Positions 1 to 9,869 of a DNA stretch of 64,000 nt are shown piece by piece (within the stretch, counting starts at the first letter, position 1; every line of letters begins with the position of its first letter). The stretch covers positions 62,001-126,000 of the forward strand of contig NZ_JACEHH010000017.1 of NCBI RefSeq assembly GCF_014154935.1, read 5' to 3'. The notes under the pieces were generated by a model. It was given only the letters and a program-made list of their open reading frames with translations, had not been told where the DNA came from and did no database searches. Source of the stretch: Stieleria mannarensis (GTDB lineage Bacteria; Planctomycetota; Planctomycetia; Pirellulales; Pirellulaceae). A program made the translations under genes and the position numbers.

Positions 1-959
1 CGGTGTTGCTGGCTGACTGGATCGGCTTGGCACCGGACGCCCGTCGCCAGTTGATGCGGGGGCGTGTCGCGCTGTGCGAATCGTTGGCCGCCTGCGGCAC
101 GGCGATGGTTGCCAGCGGCGATTCGGCCGGGTTCGAATCGGCGGTCGCCGCGTTGGTCGACCGGAACCCCAGCCTGCGTTCGGTTCGCTTGACCGATGCG
201 GACGGCAACACCACCTTTCAAACCAGCGGGCACGACCGGCATTGGTCGGCGAGTCCGGAGGACCGCGACTGGAGCATCAGCGTTCCGATCTTTCGCTTCG
301 GTCAGCCTTGGGGGAGCCTGCAATTGGCGTTCACCGAGACGGAGCGTGAATTGGGCATGGCCAGTTACGGGATCTGGGGGCTGCTCGCGTTTCTGATCCC
401 GATCTGCTTGATTCAATACGCACTGTTGATCGAGCTGGTTTTGCCGTCACCGAAGTCCCCAGCGGATGACCGGCCGCTGGCCTCGGACCCGCCGGCAGCG
501 GAGCACGACGACACGGTTCAAATCCAACCCCAAGAGGCGACCGTCGTGGTCAGCGCCGCGGAGTTTGCGGCGATGACGCCCGGCGACGCGGATGGTTTGC
601 CACCGATCCACACGACGCTGCCGATCGATGACGAAGAAATGCGGGGCATCGTCGTGAGCTTCGTGGATCGATTGGACGGCCGGTTGGACGGGATGCAAGA
701 CGCACTTCGCCAAGCCGACTTCCAGACCTTGCGCAGCGAAGCCCATTGGTTGAAAGGTTCCGGCGGAACGGTCGGATTCAGCGATTTCACCGATCCGGCG
801 CGGGCACTTGAGAATGCCGCCAAAGACGAAGATAGCCGATTGGCGTTGGACCTCCTGGATCAGATCCGTTCCATCCGATCACGAATCGTCTCGCCGGCCG
901 CGACAGATGATGCGGCGATTCACTTTCCGCCGGACGCATCGACGTCGTTGATGCCGTAG
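1..959 (+). CDS. Membrane-anchored HPt-domain phosphorelay protein (5' partial)
   Basis: The reading frame is open to the left edge, so the true start is probably outside the window; 318 residues are visible. They show an N-terminal part that looks like an extracytoplasmic sensor region (about 1-118), one membrane segment (about 123-146, hydrophobic and followed by a Pro/Ser-rich linker), and a C-terminal histidine phosphotransfer domain (about 205-300). The phospho-acceptor is probably His248 in AHWLKGSGG, the usual HPt signature. Such proteins pass phosphate between response regulators. The 3' end overlaps the convergent sigma-54 regulator gene by 40 bp. The HPt call is firm; the partner and the missing N terminus are unknown. 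Confidence 0.75.
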   Translation, partial: VLLADWIGLAPDARRQLMRGRVALCESLAACGTAMVASGDSAGFESAVAALVDRNPSLRSVRLTDADGNTTFQTSGHDRHWSASPEDRDWSISVPIFRFGQPWGSLQLAFTETERELGMASYGIWGLLAFLIPICLIQYALLIELVLPSPKSPADDRPLASDPPAAEHDDTVQIQPQEATVVVSAAEFAAMTPGDADGLPPIHTTLPIDDEEMRGIVVSFVDRLDGRLDGMQDALRQADFQTLRSEAHWLKGSGGTVGFSDFTDPARALENAAKDEDSRLALDLLDQIRSIRSRIVSPAATDDAAIHFPPDASTSLMP

Positions 960-2407
960 TGACGCAGCTTCTCACGGAGCGTGCCGCGATGGATTCCCAG
1001 GCGTTCCGCGGCCGCGGCGCGACTGCCCGCGGTCGCCTGGAGTGTCAATCGCAGCAACGTCGGTTCGATCGCCGCAATCAAATCCGCGTGCAATCCCATC
1101 GTCGCCTTTTCCCCTGCATCGACCTCGAGTCGCGGTTTGCACCAGGCCGCCACGGCATCGGCCAGCGAAGCTTCGGGCGGCTGCACGGCGGCCGAGTCGC
1201 GTCCGAGTTGGGCCGGCGGAAAGTCGTCGATGGTCAATGAACGGCCCCGCGCGACGACCGCCGCATGTTCCACGGCGTGATTCAGTTCGCGGACGTTGCC
1301 ATGCCACGGTCGCTTGGAGAGCGCATCGATTAATTCGTCGGAAAGTGACTCCGCGGCGGATTCGTTGCCCAGACGCCGCAGAAAATGACGGCACAGCACC
1401 GCCAGGTCTTCCAATCGTTCACGCAGGGGCGGCAAGTGGATGTGCAGCCCGCTGAGGCGATAATAAAGATCCTCGCGAAACTGTCCCTGGCGCATCGCTT
1501 CGTGAAGGTCGCGGTTGGTCGCGGCCAGCACACGCACGTTGCACCGTCGCGGCCGCACATCGCCGACCCGCAGGTACTCCCCTTGGTCCAGAACACGCAG
1601 CAATTTGACTTGCACACTCATCGGCAGATCACCGATTTCGTCCAAGAACACCGTGCCGCCTTCGGCTCGATCGAACAACCCCGACCGATCGGCATCAGCG
1701 CCGGTGAAGGCGCCTTTGACATGACCGAACAACTCGCTTTCGACCAGGTCTTCGTTCAGGGCGACCGGCGCGATCGGCAGGTAGACTTGTTTGGACCGAT
1801 GGCTGTGACGATGGATGGCCGCGCCGACCAATTCCTTGCCCGTCCCGGTTTCACCAGTGATCAACACCGACAAATCGCTGGCGGCGACCAGTGCGATCTG
1901 GCGAAACGCTTGTTGCATCGCCGGCGAACTGCCGACCAAACGGTTGTCTCCCTGGTCCTTGCGCACCACCGCGACCGGAGCGGACGACTGCCGAGACGTT
2001 GAAAGGGCGACCTGGCAGACCCGCCGGGCGTCATCCAAGTTGAAAGGCTTGACCAGGTACTCGCTGGCACCACGGTGGACCGCCGCGACGGCGGTCTCCA
2101 AATCACCGAACGCCGTCATCACAATGACCGGGCTGCCGCCGCTGGTTTCGATAAACTTCGGCAGTGCGGAAATCCCATCCTCCTTGGGCAATCGCACGTC
2201 CAGCAGCACCAGGTCCGGGCGTCGGTCCGCGGCCAACCGCAGGCCTTCTTCGGCCGAGGACGCCGTGATCACCGTATGCCCTTGCTCGCTGAGCATCCGC
2301 TCGAACGCCCAGCAGATCGATGGTTCATCATCGACGACCAAGACGGTCGCCGGGCGGGGCGTTTGTCGCTGAGCGTCGGGCTCGTCCGTTGGACGACTCT
2401 CAGTCAT
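920..2407 (-). CDS. NtrC-family sigma-54-dependent response regulator
   Basis: 495 residues with all three NtrC modules. The receiver domain (about 20-135) has acidic DDE at 26-28, phospho-acceptor Asp70 and Lys120. The AAA+ sigma-54 interaction domain (about 155-395) has Walker A GETGTGKE at 185-192, the sigma-54 contact loop GAFTGA at 232-237 and a Walker [11 protein letters not shown] Fis-type helix-turn-helix closes the protein ([19 protein letters not shown]). It should activate sigma-54 promoters when phosphorylated. The start overlaps the end of the upstream sensor kinase gene by 8 bp, so the two are translationally coupled and almost certainly cognate. A candidate target promoter lies just beyond the kinase gene at 3939-3956. 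Confidence 0.95.
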   Translation of the reverse strand: MTESRPTDEPDAQRQTPRPATVLVVDDEPSICWAFERMLSEQGHTVITASSAEEGLRLAADRRPDLVLLDVRLPKEDGISALPKFIETSGGSPVIVMTAFGDLETAVAAVHRGASEYLVKPFNLDDARRVCQVALSTSRQSSAPVAVVRKDQGDNRLVGSSPAMQQAFRQIALVAASDLSVLITGETGTGKELVGAAIHRHSHRSKQVYLPIAPVALNEDLVESELFGHVKGAFTGADADRSGLFDRAEGGTVFLDEIGDLPMSVQVKLLRVLDQGEYLRVGDVRPRRCNVRVLAATNRDLHEAMRQGQFREDLYYRLSGLHIHLPPLRERLEDLAVLCRHFLRRLGNESAAESLSDELIDALSKRPWHGNVRELNHAVEHAAVVARGRSLTIDDFPPAQLGRDSAAVQPPEASLADAVAAWCKPRLEVDAGEKATMGLHADLIAAIEPTLLRLTLQATAGSRAAAAERLGIHRGTLREKLRHYGINDVDASGGK

Positions 2408-3803
2408 GCTGCGGGTTCTCCTGTGATACGGTCACTGTCAATTCAAACGTCGTCGTGCCCGATTCGCGATGCCAGCGAACCGAACCCCCCAACAATTCGG
2501 CGGTCCGTTTGACCAGCGGCAATCCCAACCCCAGGCCTTCGGGTTTGCAGGTGACAAACGGATCGAACAGAGAGCCGCTGACCGAATCGTCGATTCCCGG
2601 TCCGTTGTCGGCGACCGAAAGGAGGCACTGGCCCGTTGGGTCGATCAGTGCGTCAACTTTGACGCTTGTCCCCGCCTGCATCGCATTGAGCACTAAATTC
2701 GACACGGCGGCAGAAAACGACGAACCATCCTTGACCCATCGTGATTGCAACCCTGGATCAATCGACCAAGTTAAATCAACCCGCAGATGGTTGGCAATCG
2801 GTTGGTGCGTCGAACGCACGTCTTCCAAACATTCGCCGACGCATTGCGGCTGCTCGGTCGATGGTTCGCCGCGACCGAGTGCGAGCAACCGGCTGACATA
2901 CTGCTCGGCGATTTCCAGTTGCCGCAGCGCCACGCGCACTTCTTCGGGCGGCTCGGAGTTCAGATTCCCCTGATGCAATTCGATCGCCATTTTGGCACCG
3001 GTCAGCGTGTTGCGCAATTGGTGAGCCATGCCGCCGGAGATCTGGTGCAATAGTTTTGCGCTCTGCTGGCGATTGACGCGGTCCCACAGTTCGCTGAGCT
3101 GGCCTGCCATGGTGCTGATCGCGCCGGCCAAGCGTCCCACTTCATCGTGCCCGGTATCGGAGAGTTCGGATTCAAACTCACCACCGGCGATGCGGTCGAC
3201 CTGTGTTTCCAGACGTTTGAGTCTGCCGATCAAACGCGAGGTCAGGAAAAACATCAGGGCGCTGACGACGGCGATGGTCGACAATCCGGTCAATAGCGGC
3301 AGTGTGGCGGCTCGTCGGGCGACCGCATTGACGTTTTGCTTGGCAAACAACACCACCACCGACGACGATCTGCCGTCACCGGCCGCCGCGTTTCGCCGAT
3401 CGAATGTGAAGGCGTAGAACTCGGTCGAATCGAGCACCACATCGGCCGGCGCCGGATCACGCTCTCCCGGTGAGGTCCTGATGGCGGACCGGCCGGTCCG
3501 TGTTTCGGGCAACTGCGTGGTCGGGGCCAGAGGGAGCGTCGACGACGCGATCGCCCCGCTCGGATCGACCGTGATCCACTGCGTCCCGGTCAATTGGGAA
3601 AGCGATTTCAAAACGGCCGGGGTCAGCGGAAACGTGGACTGGGTGATCGAGGATTCGATCCAGCGATAGCGATCGGTCATTTCCTCGAGCGCCCAGCGGC
3701 GGCCGAGCGTCCACGACGTCCACGCCACGACGATCGCGGCAAACGCCGCGGCAATCACCAGCGGCGTCAGGATTCGGGTGGTCAGTGAATGGTTTTTAGG
3801 CAC
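2400..3803 (-). CDS. Sensor histidine kinase partner of the NtrC-type regulator
   Basis: 467 residues. Two membrane segments (about 12-32 and 168-190) enclose an extracytoplasmic sensor region of about 135 residues. A HAMP linker follows (about 190-242), then a HisKA domain with the phosphorylated His in GGMAHQLRNTLTG, then an ATPase domain with N box (NLVLNAMQAG), G1 box (VADNGPGID) and G2 box (GLGLGLPLVKR). All catalytic motifs are intact. The 3' end overlaps the response regulator gene by 8 bp, an operon arrangement. The topology differs from the many-segment PilS kinases, but the setting (NtrC-type partner, divergent pseudopilin gene with a sigma-54 promoter) resembles PilS/PilR. The signal sensed is not evident. 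Confidence 0.93.
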   Translation of the reverse strand: MPKNHSLTTRILTPLVIAAAFAAIVVAWTSWTLGRRWALEEMTDRYRWIESSITQSTFPLTPAVLKSLSQLTGTQWITVDPSGAIASSTLPLAPTTQLPETRTGRSAIRTSPGERDPAPADVVLDSTEFYAFTFDRRNAAAGDGRSSSVVVLFAKQNVNAVARRAATLPLLTGLSTIAVVSALMFFLTSRLIGRLKRLETQVDRIAGGEFESELSDTGHDEVGRLAGAISTMAGQLSELWDRVNRQQSAKLLHQISGGMAHQLRNTLTGAKMAIELHQGNLNSEPPEEVRVALRQLEIAEQYVSRLLALGRGEPSTEQPQCVGECLEDVRSTHQPIANHLRVDLTWSIDPGLQSRWVKDGSSFSAAVSNLVLNAMQAGTSVKVDALIDPTGQCLLSVADNGPGIDDSVSGSLFDPFVTCKPEGLGLGLPLVKRTAELLGGSVRWHRESGTTTFELTVTVSQENPQHD

Positions 3804-3871
3804 GTCGGATGTGGATGGGGGGATCGACGGCGTGCGTTGACGTTTTTTTCACCGCCCGGCGGTGGCCAAAC

Positions 3872-3919
3872 CGTCATTGAATCGGACAGCGTCACCGAGA
3901 ACTCCCGGATTTAATGACA
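3872..3919. promoter_or_regulatory. Inverted-repeat pair, candidate activator binding sites
   Basis: CGTCATTGAAT (3872-3882) and ATTTAATGACA (3909-3919) are imperfect inverted copies of one another, matching at 9 of 11 positions. They lie 20-70 bp upstream of the sigma-54-like promoter, between the sensor kinase gene and the pseudopilin gene. This is a plausible place for an NtrC-type activator to bind, although enhancers usually sit somewhat farther upstream. Confidence 0.35.
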
Positions 3920-3938
3920 GTCAACATGAAAACGGTCT

Positions 3939-3956
3939 TTGGCACAGAACCTGCTT
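3939..3956 (+). promoter_or_regulatory. Sigma-54 (-24/-12) promoter
   Basis: TTGGCACAGAACCTGCTT carries GG and GC separated by exactly 10 bases and matches the TTGGCAC-N5-TTGCT consensus except for C in place of the first T of the -12 element. The predicted transcription start is near 3966, about 56 bases before the pseudopilin start codon. An NtrC-type activator gene pair lies immediately next to it, which strengthens the call. Confidence 0.6.
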
Positions 3957-4021
3957 AGCAACCGCGATGCCACTCCGGCATCTTTGTCAATCGTCCGCCG
4001 AAATCACCTGCGAGATTCTTT

Positions 4022-4483
4022 TTGAAACGTTTCCACGCCTCAGGATTTACTCTGGTTGAATTACTTGTTGTGATCGCCATCATAGGCACCTTGGTCGGTG
4101 AAGTGAAAGCGTGGACCCCCTACACGCGCAACGGCGGCCCGGCGAACGCCCAGATGCCCGCGACGGTCGCAGAAGCAGAATCGATCGTTGCCAGTGGTGC
4201 GCAATTCAAGAACACCGGGCACACCGAATGGCCCGATGGACGCGTTCACCACACCGGCTTCACCGTCACTCTCTCACCCAACACGAAAGTCCACTACACG
4301 CATGACGGGCGATTTTACGAAGAAATGGATTACAACTCGTGGCAGGAAGGCAAAAACGGGATCGCCGGTCATCCCACCTACGCGATGATCACGTCACGAA
4401 GCTACCATGTCGGGTTGGTCCAAGTGGCGCTGCTGGACGGAAGCGTCCGCAGTGTGACCGATTCGATCGATCGGGAACTTTGA
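4022..4483 (+). CDS. Short DUF1559-type pseudopilin with internal deletion
   Basis: 153 residues starting at TTG. The N terminus is a class III prepilin signal: basic MKRFHASG, then [14 protein letters not shown] with the G/F cleavage point and conserved Glu at mature position 5. The C terminus (SRSYHVGLVQVALLDGSVRSVTDSID) is the usual end of planctomycete DUF1559 proteins. These are normally 300-420 residues. Here the hydrophobic helix runs almost directly into EVKAWTPYTRNGG, a block that normally lies far downstream, so the middle of the protein appears deleted in frame. The frame is intact and a sigma-54-like promoter precedes it, so it may still be expressed as a minimal pilin-like protein. 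A decaying gene is the alternative. Confidence 0.75.
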   Translation: MKRFHASGFTLVELLVVIAIIGTLVGEVKAWTPYTRNGGPANAQMPATVAEAESIVASGAQFKNTGHTEWPDGRVHHTGFTVTLSPNTKVHYTHDGRFYEEMDYNSWQEGKNGIAGHPTYAMITSRSYHVGLVQVALLDGSVRSVTDSIDREL

Positions 4484-4558
4484 CACGCCGCCGGCACCCG
4501 CGCCGGCCGTGAAGTGCTCGGCGAGTGGTAGGCCCGGGGGCAGACGTTGCACACGATG

Positions 4559-7345
4559 TTAGCGGCGGCGATTGGATCCCCAACGCTCGCGGATCTGTTG
4601 AGCCTCAAACCGCGCCCGTTCGGCATCTTCCGCTTCATTCATCGACATCGATGCGGCCGCAACTTGATCGAGAAGCCGGGCCAGCATGCCCCAGGCGATT
4701 CGGTTGCCCGGACGGAGTCGGACATAGACCTTGAGGTCTTCGACTCCCTGCTGGGCACTGGCCAGTGACTCGGCGAACTGTTCGATCCGGTAACGAGATT
4801 GCGAGTGCTCGCGGAGTGCCATTGCGCACAAGAAGTGATAGGCGGGCACATCGGGAAAACTGTCTGTCAGCGAACGATAGATCTCGATCGCCTCGTTCAA
4901 GTACTTCACCGCGGCGGTCGGGTCGGAGCGGTCGACCAGATCCCCCATCGTCTTCAGGGCGTCGGCCAACGTCACTTTGTAACGAGGAATGGCCGGGTAA
5001 GCCTCGCTCAACTGGCGGGCAATTTTGATGCTGCGTTCCAGTTGGGTGATCTGGGCCTGGTTGTTTCCCGACCAGCGATAGCGTTGAACGGTCGCGGTCA
5101 AAATCTCTGCCAGTTCGCATTGATAGTCCGGAACATGGGGATGTTCGATCACCAGTTCGTCCAAGATCGCGATCCCGGCGGACTTGACCGATTCCCGCTC
5201 GTTGCTGTTGCGGTTGGATGCAAAGGGATAATATGCCCGATAGGCTCGCGCCAGGGCCAATTGATAGCCCGGATTGTCGGGTTCCCACTCGACCAGACTT
5301 TCCAAAATGGACACGGCTCTGCGATGGCTGCGCCGAGCATCGTCGTGGTGAAACATCAACCACTGTGATTGGCCGAGGTTGCTGAACGTCCGCGCCAATT
5401 CGGCTTGGCAGGCCGGTTCCTCCCGGTGCGTCTGTTGGGCCAAAACGTCACGTGCTTTTAAAAACACCCGTTCCGCTTCGGGGAATCGGCTGGTGGCGTA
5501 CTTGACCAGCCCCAATTGGTTCAACACTTTCGCCTTGGTCAACGCCAGCGAGGTGTCATCGTCGGCGTCTTGTTGATTCAAAATCGCCAGGCAACGCACG
5601 TAGGCGTGCTCGGCCTTGGCGTACTTGCCGAGCCGTTGATAGATATCGCCGGCGCGTTGATGGACACGTGCGGTATCTCGCATCAACCGGGGACTGGGGG
5701 CGTTGTCGACGGCGAATCGATCGTAGAACCGGATCGCATCTTCCATCAATGATGCGCTGTGGTCGGAGACCAGCATCTGAAGCTCACCGGGCGCCAGGTC
5801 TGCCGGCCCAGCGTCTGCCGGCCCAGCGTCTTCGGGGCCGAGTTGCAAGTCGGTCGGGCGTGCCATCCAGCTGGACGTGAACCGCCCCAGGATCTGGTCC
5901 ATCGATTCGAGTGCGACGATCAGATTGCTTTCGGCGCGTTGCCGTTCTTCGACCGCCTCACGCCACTTTGAACTGACCAGGACGAACGACGTGCCGATCA
6001 CGATCGCCAGCGTACCGACCAGGGATGCGGCCAAGGGGTCGCGGCGCGCCCATCGGACCATGCGACCGACGCTTCCGATCCGCCGGGCCCGTACCGGACG
6101 CCCTTTGATGAATCGAGTCAAGTCGTCGGCCAGCTCGCGTCCGTTTTGATACCGCTGGTCGGGTGCCAATGCCATGGCCTTGAGCACGATCGCTTCCAGA
6201 TCCCGAGGAATGCGTGGCCGGACCGCCCTCGGTTTCTCAAACTGCCCATGCAGAATCCGGTCCACCACCCCGGCCTTACTGGAGGCGGTGAACGCCGGTT
6301 GCAGGGTGATCAGTTCGTACAGCGTGACGCCCAAGCTGTACAAATCGCTGCGGGTGTCATGTTTGCCGCTCAGCTGTTCGGGGGCCATGAATCGCAGCGT
6401 CCCGGCGATGTCGTTGCGGTCGACCGGCTGGTCTTGCTGCAGTGCGGTCGCGAGTCCGAAGTCGGTCACCCACACGGTTCCGCCGGGGTCGATCATCAAA
6501 TTGCTGGGCTTGATATCGCGATGCAAAACGCCTTGACTGTGTGCGTAATGAATCGCGTCGGCCACTTGGACGCCGATGCCGGCGGCGCGAACAAAGCTGG
6601 ACGTCATCTCCGACGCCAAGTCCGGGTCCGCAACCGCGCCGTCGCCGGTCGGCGCGGTCGTCGGCGGATCGTCCTCGCGACGGCCGAACAAACGGGCCAG
6701 GCGAAGCGATCGGATGCTGCCGGAGTCGGCGGTGCTGCCGGCCCCACAACGCCATTGCCGTGTCTCGTCGGCGGAGAGATCCTGTTGAGATCCGGTTTTG
6801 GCCCGCTGGATGATTTCGTCCAACCCGACGCCCTTGATCCGTTGCATCACGAAGTAGTGCAATCCGGAATGATGCCCGACGCCGAACACCGGCACGATGT
6901 TGTTGTGGTGCAACCGCGCGGCCATTTTGGATTCGCGGGCAAACCGTTCCAGCTTGCGAGCCTCTTGCAGGGTCTGGCGGGGGAAGACTTTGACGGCGAC
7001 GCGTCGCTGGAGACTTTGCTGTTCGGCCTCATAGACCACGCCCATCGCACCGCGGCCGATTTCGCGGATGATGTGATAGTCGCCGAGTTCCTGCGGCACT
7101 TCGATCTCGATGTCATAGGGATCGGCGGTCGACGACAACGTGTTCTCTTTGAATTTTTCCAGCGCGAGCATGACCGGAAACTGCATCCGGATGCGGTCGG
7201 CCAACTCGGGATAGGCCCGCGCGTACTGGTCGGTCGTCACCTGCTCTCCCCGACGACGACGCTCGATCAGCTGCTCGCCCAGCACCTCGACCGGGTCGCG
7301 CACCTCCGCATCGCCTTCGCGCAGTTCGGTGGGGTCATGATTCAT
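4559..7345 (-). CDS. Ser/Thr protein kinase with C-terminal TPR region
   Basis: 928 residues. The PknB-type kinase domain (about 90-430) has the glycine loop GRGAMG (97-102), catalytic Lys119, HRDIKPSN (275-282) and DFG (295-297). A Gly/Asp-rich insertion of about 65 residues lies near 183-247, before the helix leading to the catalytic loop. One membrane segment (about 450-470) is followed by a long region of TPR-like helices, so most of the C-terminal half should lie on the other side of the membrane. The start overlaps the upstream ECF sigma gene by 11 bp. Planctomycete ECF sigma factors are often coupled to such kinases, and the kinase probably controls the sigma factor by phosphorylation (inference). 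Confidence 0.93.
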   Translation of the reverse strand: MNHDPTELREGDAEVRDPVEVLGEQLIERRRRGEQVTTDQYARAYPELADRIRMQFPVMLALEKFKENTLSSTADPYDIEIEVPQELGDYHIIREIGRGAMGVVYEAEQQSLQRRVAVKVFPRQTLQEARKLERFARESKMAARLHHNNIVPVFGVGHHSGLHYFVMQRIKGVGLDEIIQRAKTGSQQDLSADETRQWRCGAGSTADSGSIRSLRLARLFGRREDDPPTTAPTGDGAVADPDLASEMTSSFVRAAGIGVQVADAIHYAHSQGVLHRDIKPSNLMIDPGGTVWVTDFGLATALQQDQPVDRNDIAGTLRFMAPEQLSGKHDTRSDLYSLGVTLYELITLQPAFTASSKAGVVDRILHGQFEKPRAVRPRIPRDLEAIVLKAMALAPDQRYQNGRELADDLTRFIKGRPVRARRIGSVGRMVRWARRDPLAASLVGTLAIVIGTSFVLVSSKWREAVEERQRAESNLIVALESMDQILGRFTSSWMARPTDLQLGPEDAGPADAGPADLAPGELQMLVSDHSASLMEDAIRFYDRFAVDNAPSPRLMRDTARVHQRAGDIYQRLGKYAKAEHAYVRCLAILNQQDADDDTSLALTKAKVLNQLGLVKYATSRFPEAERVFLKARDVLAQQTHREEPACQAELARTFSNLGQSQWLMFHHDDARRSHRRAVSILESLVEWEPDNPGYQLALARAYRAYYPFASNRNSNERESVKSAGIAILDELVIEHPHVPDYQCELAEILTATVQRYRWSGNNQAQITQLERSIKIARQLSEAYPAIPRYKVTLADALKTMGDLVDRSDPTAAVKYLNEAIEIYRSLTDSFPDVPAYHFLCAMALREHSQSRYRIEQFAESLASAQQGVEDLKVYVRLRPGNRIAWGMLARLLDQVAAASMSMNEAEDAERARFEAQQIRERWGSNRRR

Positions 7346-7967
7346 CGAGGAACCCCGGGATTTCTTGCAACACCTCTCTCAGCCGGGTCAGGGCTCGCAT
7401 GTAACGGTTGCTGGCGGCGGCATCTTTGATCCCCAACACTTCGGCGACCTCGCTGTTGCGAAGCTCTTCGAAGTGTCGCAGCGCGATCACCTCGCGGTCG
7501 ATCTCGTCCATCCCCTCGAGTGCCTTTTCGATCTGCAGGACCAGTTCGGCGTGCATCGCGATTTGGCTGGGTGATGCCAACACGGACGCCAGCTGCAGCG
7601 CCATCGACGCGGACGTGGCCGCCAACATTTGACGGTTGATTCCGACCTCCTGTTTGATATCCCGCATCTCCGCTTTCAGGTGACGTCGGTGGACATCGAT
7701 CAACCGCTGCGTCGTCAGTTGGCGGAGCCAGACGTAGAACGACAACTGGGGGCGTCGCAGGTAGTGACGCATCCGCTGATGAGCGTCGATGTAGACCTCT
7801 TGAAGAATGTCCGACGCGTCCTCGCGGCCCCGCAATCGACGGTCCATTCGGAACTCAAGCATCCGTTTTAATCGCTGGCGGTGAATCGAAAACAGCTCCA
7901 CAAAGGCATGCTCTTCGCCGGACTGGAGACGTTCGACGAGTTCCTCGTTGAAGCCGCTGCCCGACAT
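7335..7967 (-). CDS. ECF-type RNA polymerase sigma factor coupled to a Ser/Thr kinase
   Basis: 210 residues. Sigma region 2 (about 22-95) has the DILQEVYIDAHQRM block; sigma region 4 (about 150-200) has a helix-turn-helix around LRNSEVAEVLGIKDAAASNRYMRAL. A 55-residue linker separates them, typical of planctomycete ECF groups. No anti-sigma gene is adjacent; the next gene in the operon is a transmembrane kinase overlapping by 11 bp, which probably takes over the regulatory role. ATG start and length agree with the family. Confidence 0.93.
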   Translation of the reverse strand: MSGSGFNEELVERLQSGEEHAFVELFSIHRQRLKRMLEFRMDRRLRGREDASDILQEVYIDAHQRMRHYLRRPQLSFYVWLRQLTTQRLIDVHRRHLKAEMRDIKQEVGINRQMLAATSASMALQLASVLASPSQIAMHAELVLQIEKALEGMDEIDREVIALRHFEELRNSEVAEVLGIKDAAASNRYMRALTRLREVLQEIPGFLDES

Positions 7968-8226
7968 CTTGGTCCTCTTGAAACGGAGAGAAATTTGGAA
8001 TTACACACGACCGCCGCCGGCGCCGCGTTGCCGCCCCGGGTTTCCAGGAAATCCGAGAAAAATTCTGGCCTGCTTGGGTGTATCGGTAGGCGATCGTTGC
8101 GTTTCAATTCGAACCGAAATTCGATCCGGGGGGCGTTTGCCACGCCGGGGGCTCTCCCGCAGCGGACGCCTTCGCCCGATCCCTATTCTAGTCTCTCCAA
8201 CCCATTCCAATCATGGAACGCTCCTG

Positions 8227-8403
8227 ATGACACGAATCACGCGTCTGACGCTCTGGACCCTGCTGCTGGTGACCGTCTTACCGGCCGCGGCCGGATGCTC
8301 CCGACACACCGGGCTGAGCGGGAACAGCGGCGACATCGCCGACTATCTCTCCAGAAACCCCGGCTCGGATCTGGGCACCCAGGTCGAAGGCGGGGATCGC
8401 TGA
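8227..8403 (+). CDS. Small putative lipoprotein
   Basis: 58 residues from an ATG. The N terminus MTRITRLTLWTLLLVTVLPAAAGC fits a lipoprotein signal peptide with Cys24 as the lipidated residue. The mature part is only about 35 residues and has no recognised domain. It lies 185 bp upstream of a DUF1559 pseudopilin gene in the same orientation. Small lipoproteins beside DUF1559 genes are common in planctomycetes, so it is probably a real co-expressed gene of unknown role. Confidence 0.55.
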   Translation: MTRITRLTLWTLLLVTVLPAAAGCSRHTGLSGNSGDIADYLSRNPGSDLGTQVEGGDR

Positions 8404-8588
8404 TCCGGACCAGTTTACCAGCCCGCCGCTGTCCGCGGGCAGGTGCAATCGTCGCCATCTTCGCCAGAAGATGGTCCCTTCCTGAGACGTCCACACTCGC
8501 ATCGTGCGTCGCTACGACAAAGTGGCGCTGTCTCAGTGAACCATTCAAAACCTCTGATCTCCTTTCACCCTATTCCAGGAAACCTTGA

Positions 8589-9869
8589 ATGAAACACACC
8601 CCCAGACGTGGTTTCACCCTCGTCGAACTGCTCGTCGTGATCGCCATCATCGGCATCCTCGTCGGATTGCTGTTGCCCGCCGTTCAAGCGGCGCGTGAAG
8701 CGGCGCGGCGGATGAGTTGCAGCAACAACTTCAAACAAATCGGCTTGGCCGTGCACAACTATCACTCGGCCTACAAGCAACTTCCCACGCACGGGAGCGG
8801 GACGTATCACCGTCTCAACGCCGGCAACAACGATCCGGTCGTCGGCAACAACGGGATGAACCTCAGCTTTCTGGTCGGCATCACTCCCTTCATCGAACAA
8901 CAAGCCGCTTGGGACCAGATCTCCAATCCCTTCCTGCCGACCCAAGGCACGGCGATCAACGGCGTCGATGCCTTCCCGCCGATGGGCCCCAACCCCCACA
9001 AAGGACTCTCCAGCCACCTGCTGCACCAATACGACCCGTGGTTGATGGAGATCCCCGGATTCCGCTGCCCCAGCGACCCCGGCGTCGGCTTGCCCGCGCA
9101 CGGGCGGACGAACTACGCGGCCAGCCTGGGCGACGCGATTCACCACACCTGGGTCGGTGACCGTTACTGGTCGGCGACCGTCAACGGCAGCCCCGGTTGG
9201 TGGAACGTCACCACGCCCAACAGTGGCCTGGCACAACGGAAACAGGAATCCAGTCGTGGCTTCTTCGTCGCCCGCAACCAGTCGCGGTTCCGCGATGTCT
9301 TGGATGGATTGTCCAATACCATCATGGCGGGCGAAATCCCGACCGATTTGGGTGACTCGGACGTCCGCACCCGCGCCTACATCAATGCCGGTCGCGACGG
9401 CGGCGTGTACGACGATCCGGCAATCGCCGAAACCAACGGCTGGAAAGACGATGACCGCCCCACCACCTGGGACCTGACGTTGACCAGTTTGCAGGCCAAC
9501 GGGGAAGGCATGCGCGGATTTCGCTGGGCCGCCCACGCCGGTGTCTACACCTCGATCTGCACGATTCTGCCGCCCAACCGCGAACTGGTGATGAGCAACG
9601 GCATCACCTCCGGCGGAACCCTGGCCCCGGGAAGCCGGCACCAAGGCGGTGCGCACGTGCTGATGGGTGACGGCTCGGTGACGTTCATCACCGATTCGAT
9701 CGAAGCCGGTGACAGCCACGCGCCGACCGTCTACACCAACGTCAATGGCACCAGCAGTGCCGCGATCAACCCCAAGGTCGTCCCAGGATGCCAAAGCCCC
9801 TACGGGCTGTGGGGCGCGCTGGGAACCCGCGGCGGTCGCGAAACGATCGAAGCCCAACTGAATCAGTGA
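8589..9869 (+). CDS. DUF1559 pseudopilin-like secreted protein
   Basis: 426 residues. Short basic leader MKHTPRRG is followed by the prepilin cleavage motif and helix [20 protein letters not shown], then [29 protein letters not shown], the hallmark of the DUF1559 family. The C terminus carries [22 protein letters not shown], also family-typical. Planctomycetes carry many paralogues, thought to be surface-exposed type II secretion/type IV pilus-related proteins; the exact role is not established. Full length compared with the truncated paralogue at 4022-4483. A long open frame on the opposite strand is a codon-bias shadow. Confidence 0.93.
   Translation: MKHTPRRGFTLVELLVVIAIIGILVGLLLPAVQAAREAARRMSCSNNFKQIGLAVHNYHSAYKQLPTHGSGTYHRLNAGNNDPVVGNNGMNLSFLVGITPFIEQQAAWDQISNPFLPTQGTAINGVDAFPPMGPNPHKGLSSHLLHQYDPWLMEIPGFRCPSDPGVGLPAHGRTNYAASLGDAIHHTWVGDRYWSATVNGSPGWWNVTTPNSGLAQRKQESSRGFFVARNQSRFRDVLDGLSNTIMAGEIPTDLGDSDVRTRAYINAGRDGGVYDDPAIAETNGWKDDDRPTTWDLTLTSLQANGEGMRGFRWAAHAGVYTSICTILPPNRELVMSNGITSGGTLAPGSRHQGGAHVLMGDGSVTFITDSIEAGDSHAPTVYTNVNGTSSAAINPKVVPGCQSPYGLWGALGTRGGRETIEAQLNQ

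Noticed and set aside
6146-7429. 427-residue open frame on the plus strand
   Set aside because: It lies opposite the kinase and sigma genes, has no domain or signal, and reads as a complement of high-G+C codons.
8565-9857. 430-residue open frame on the minus strand
   Set aside because: Exactly opposite the well-supported DUF1559 gene; no recognisable motifs.
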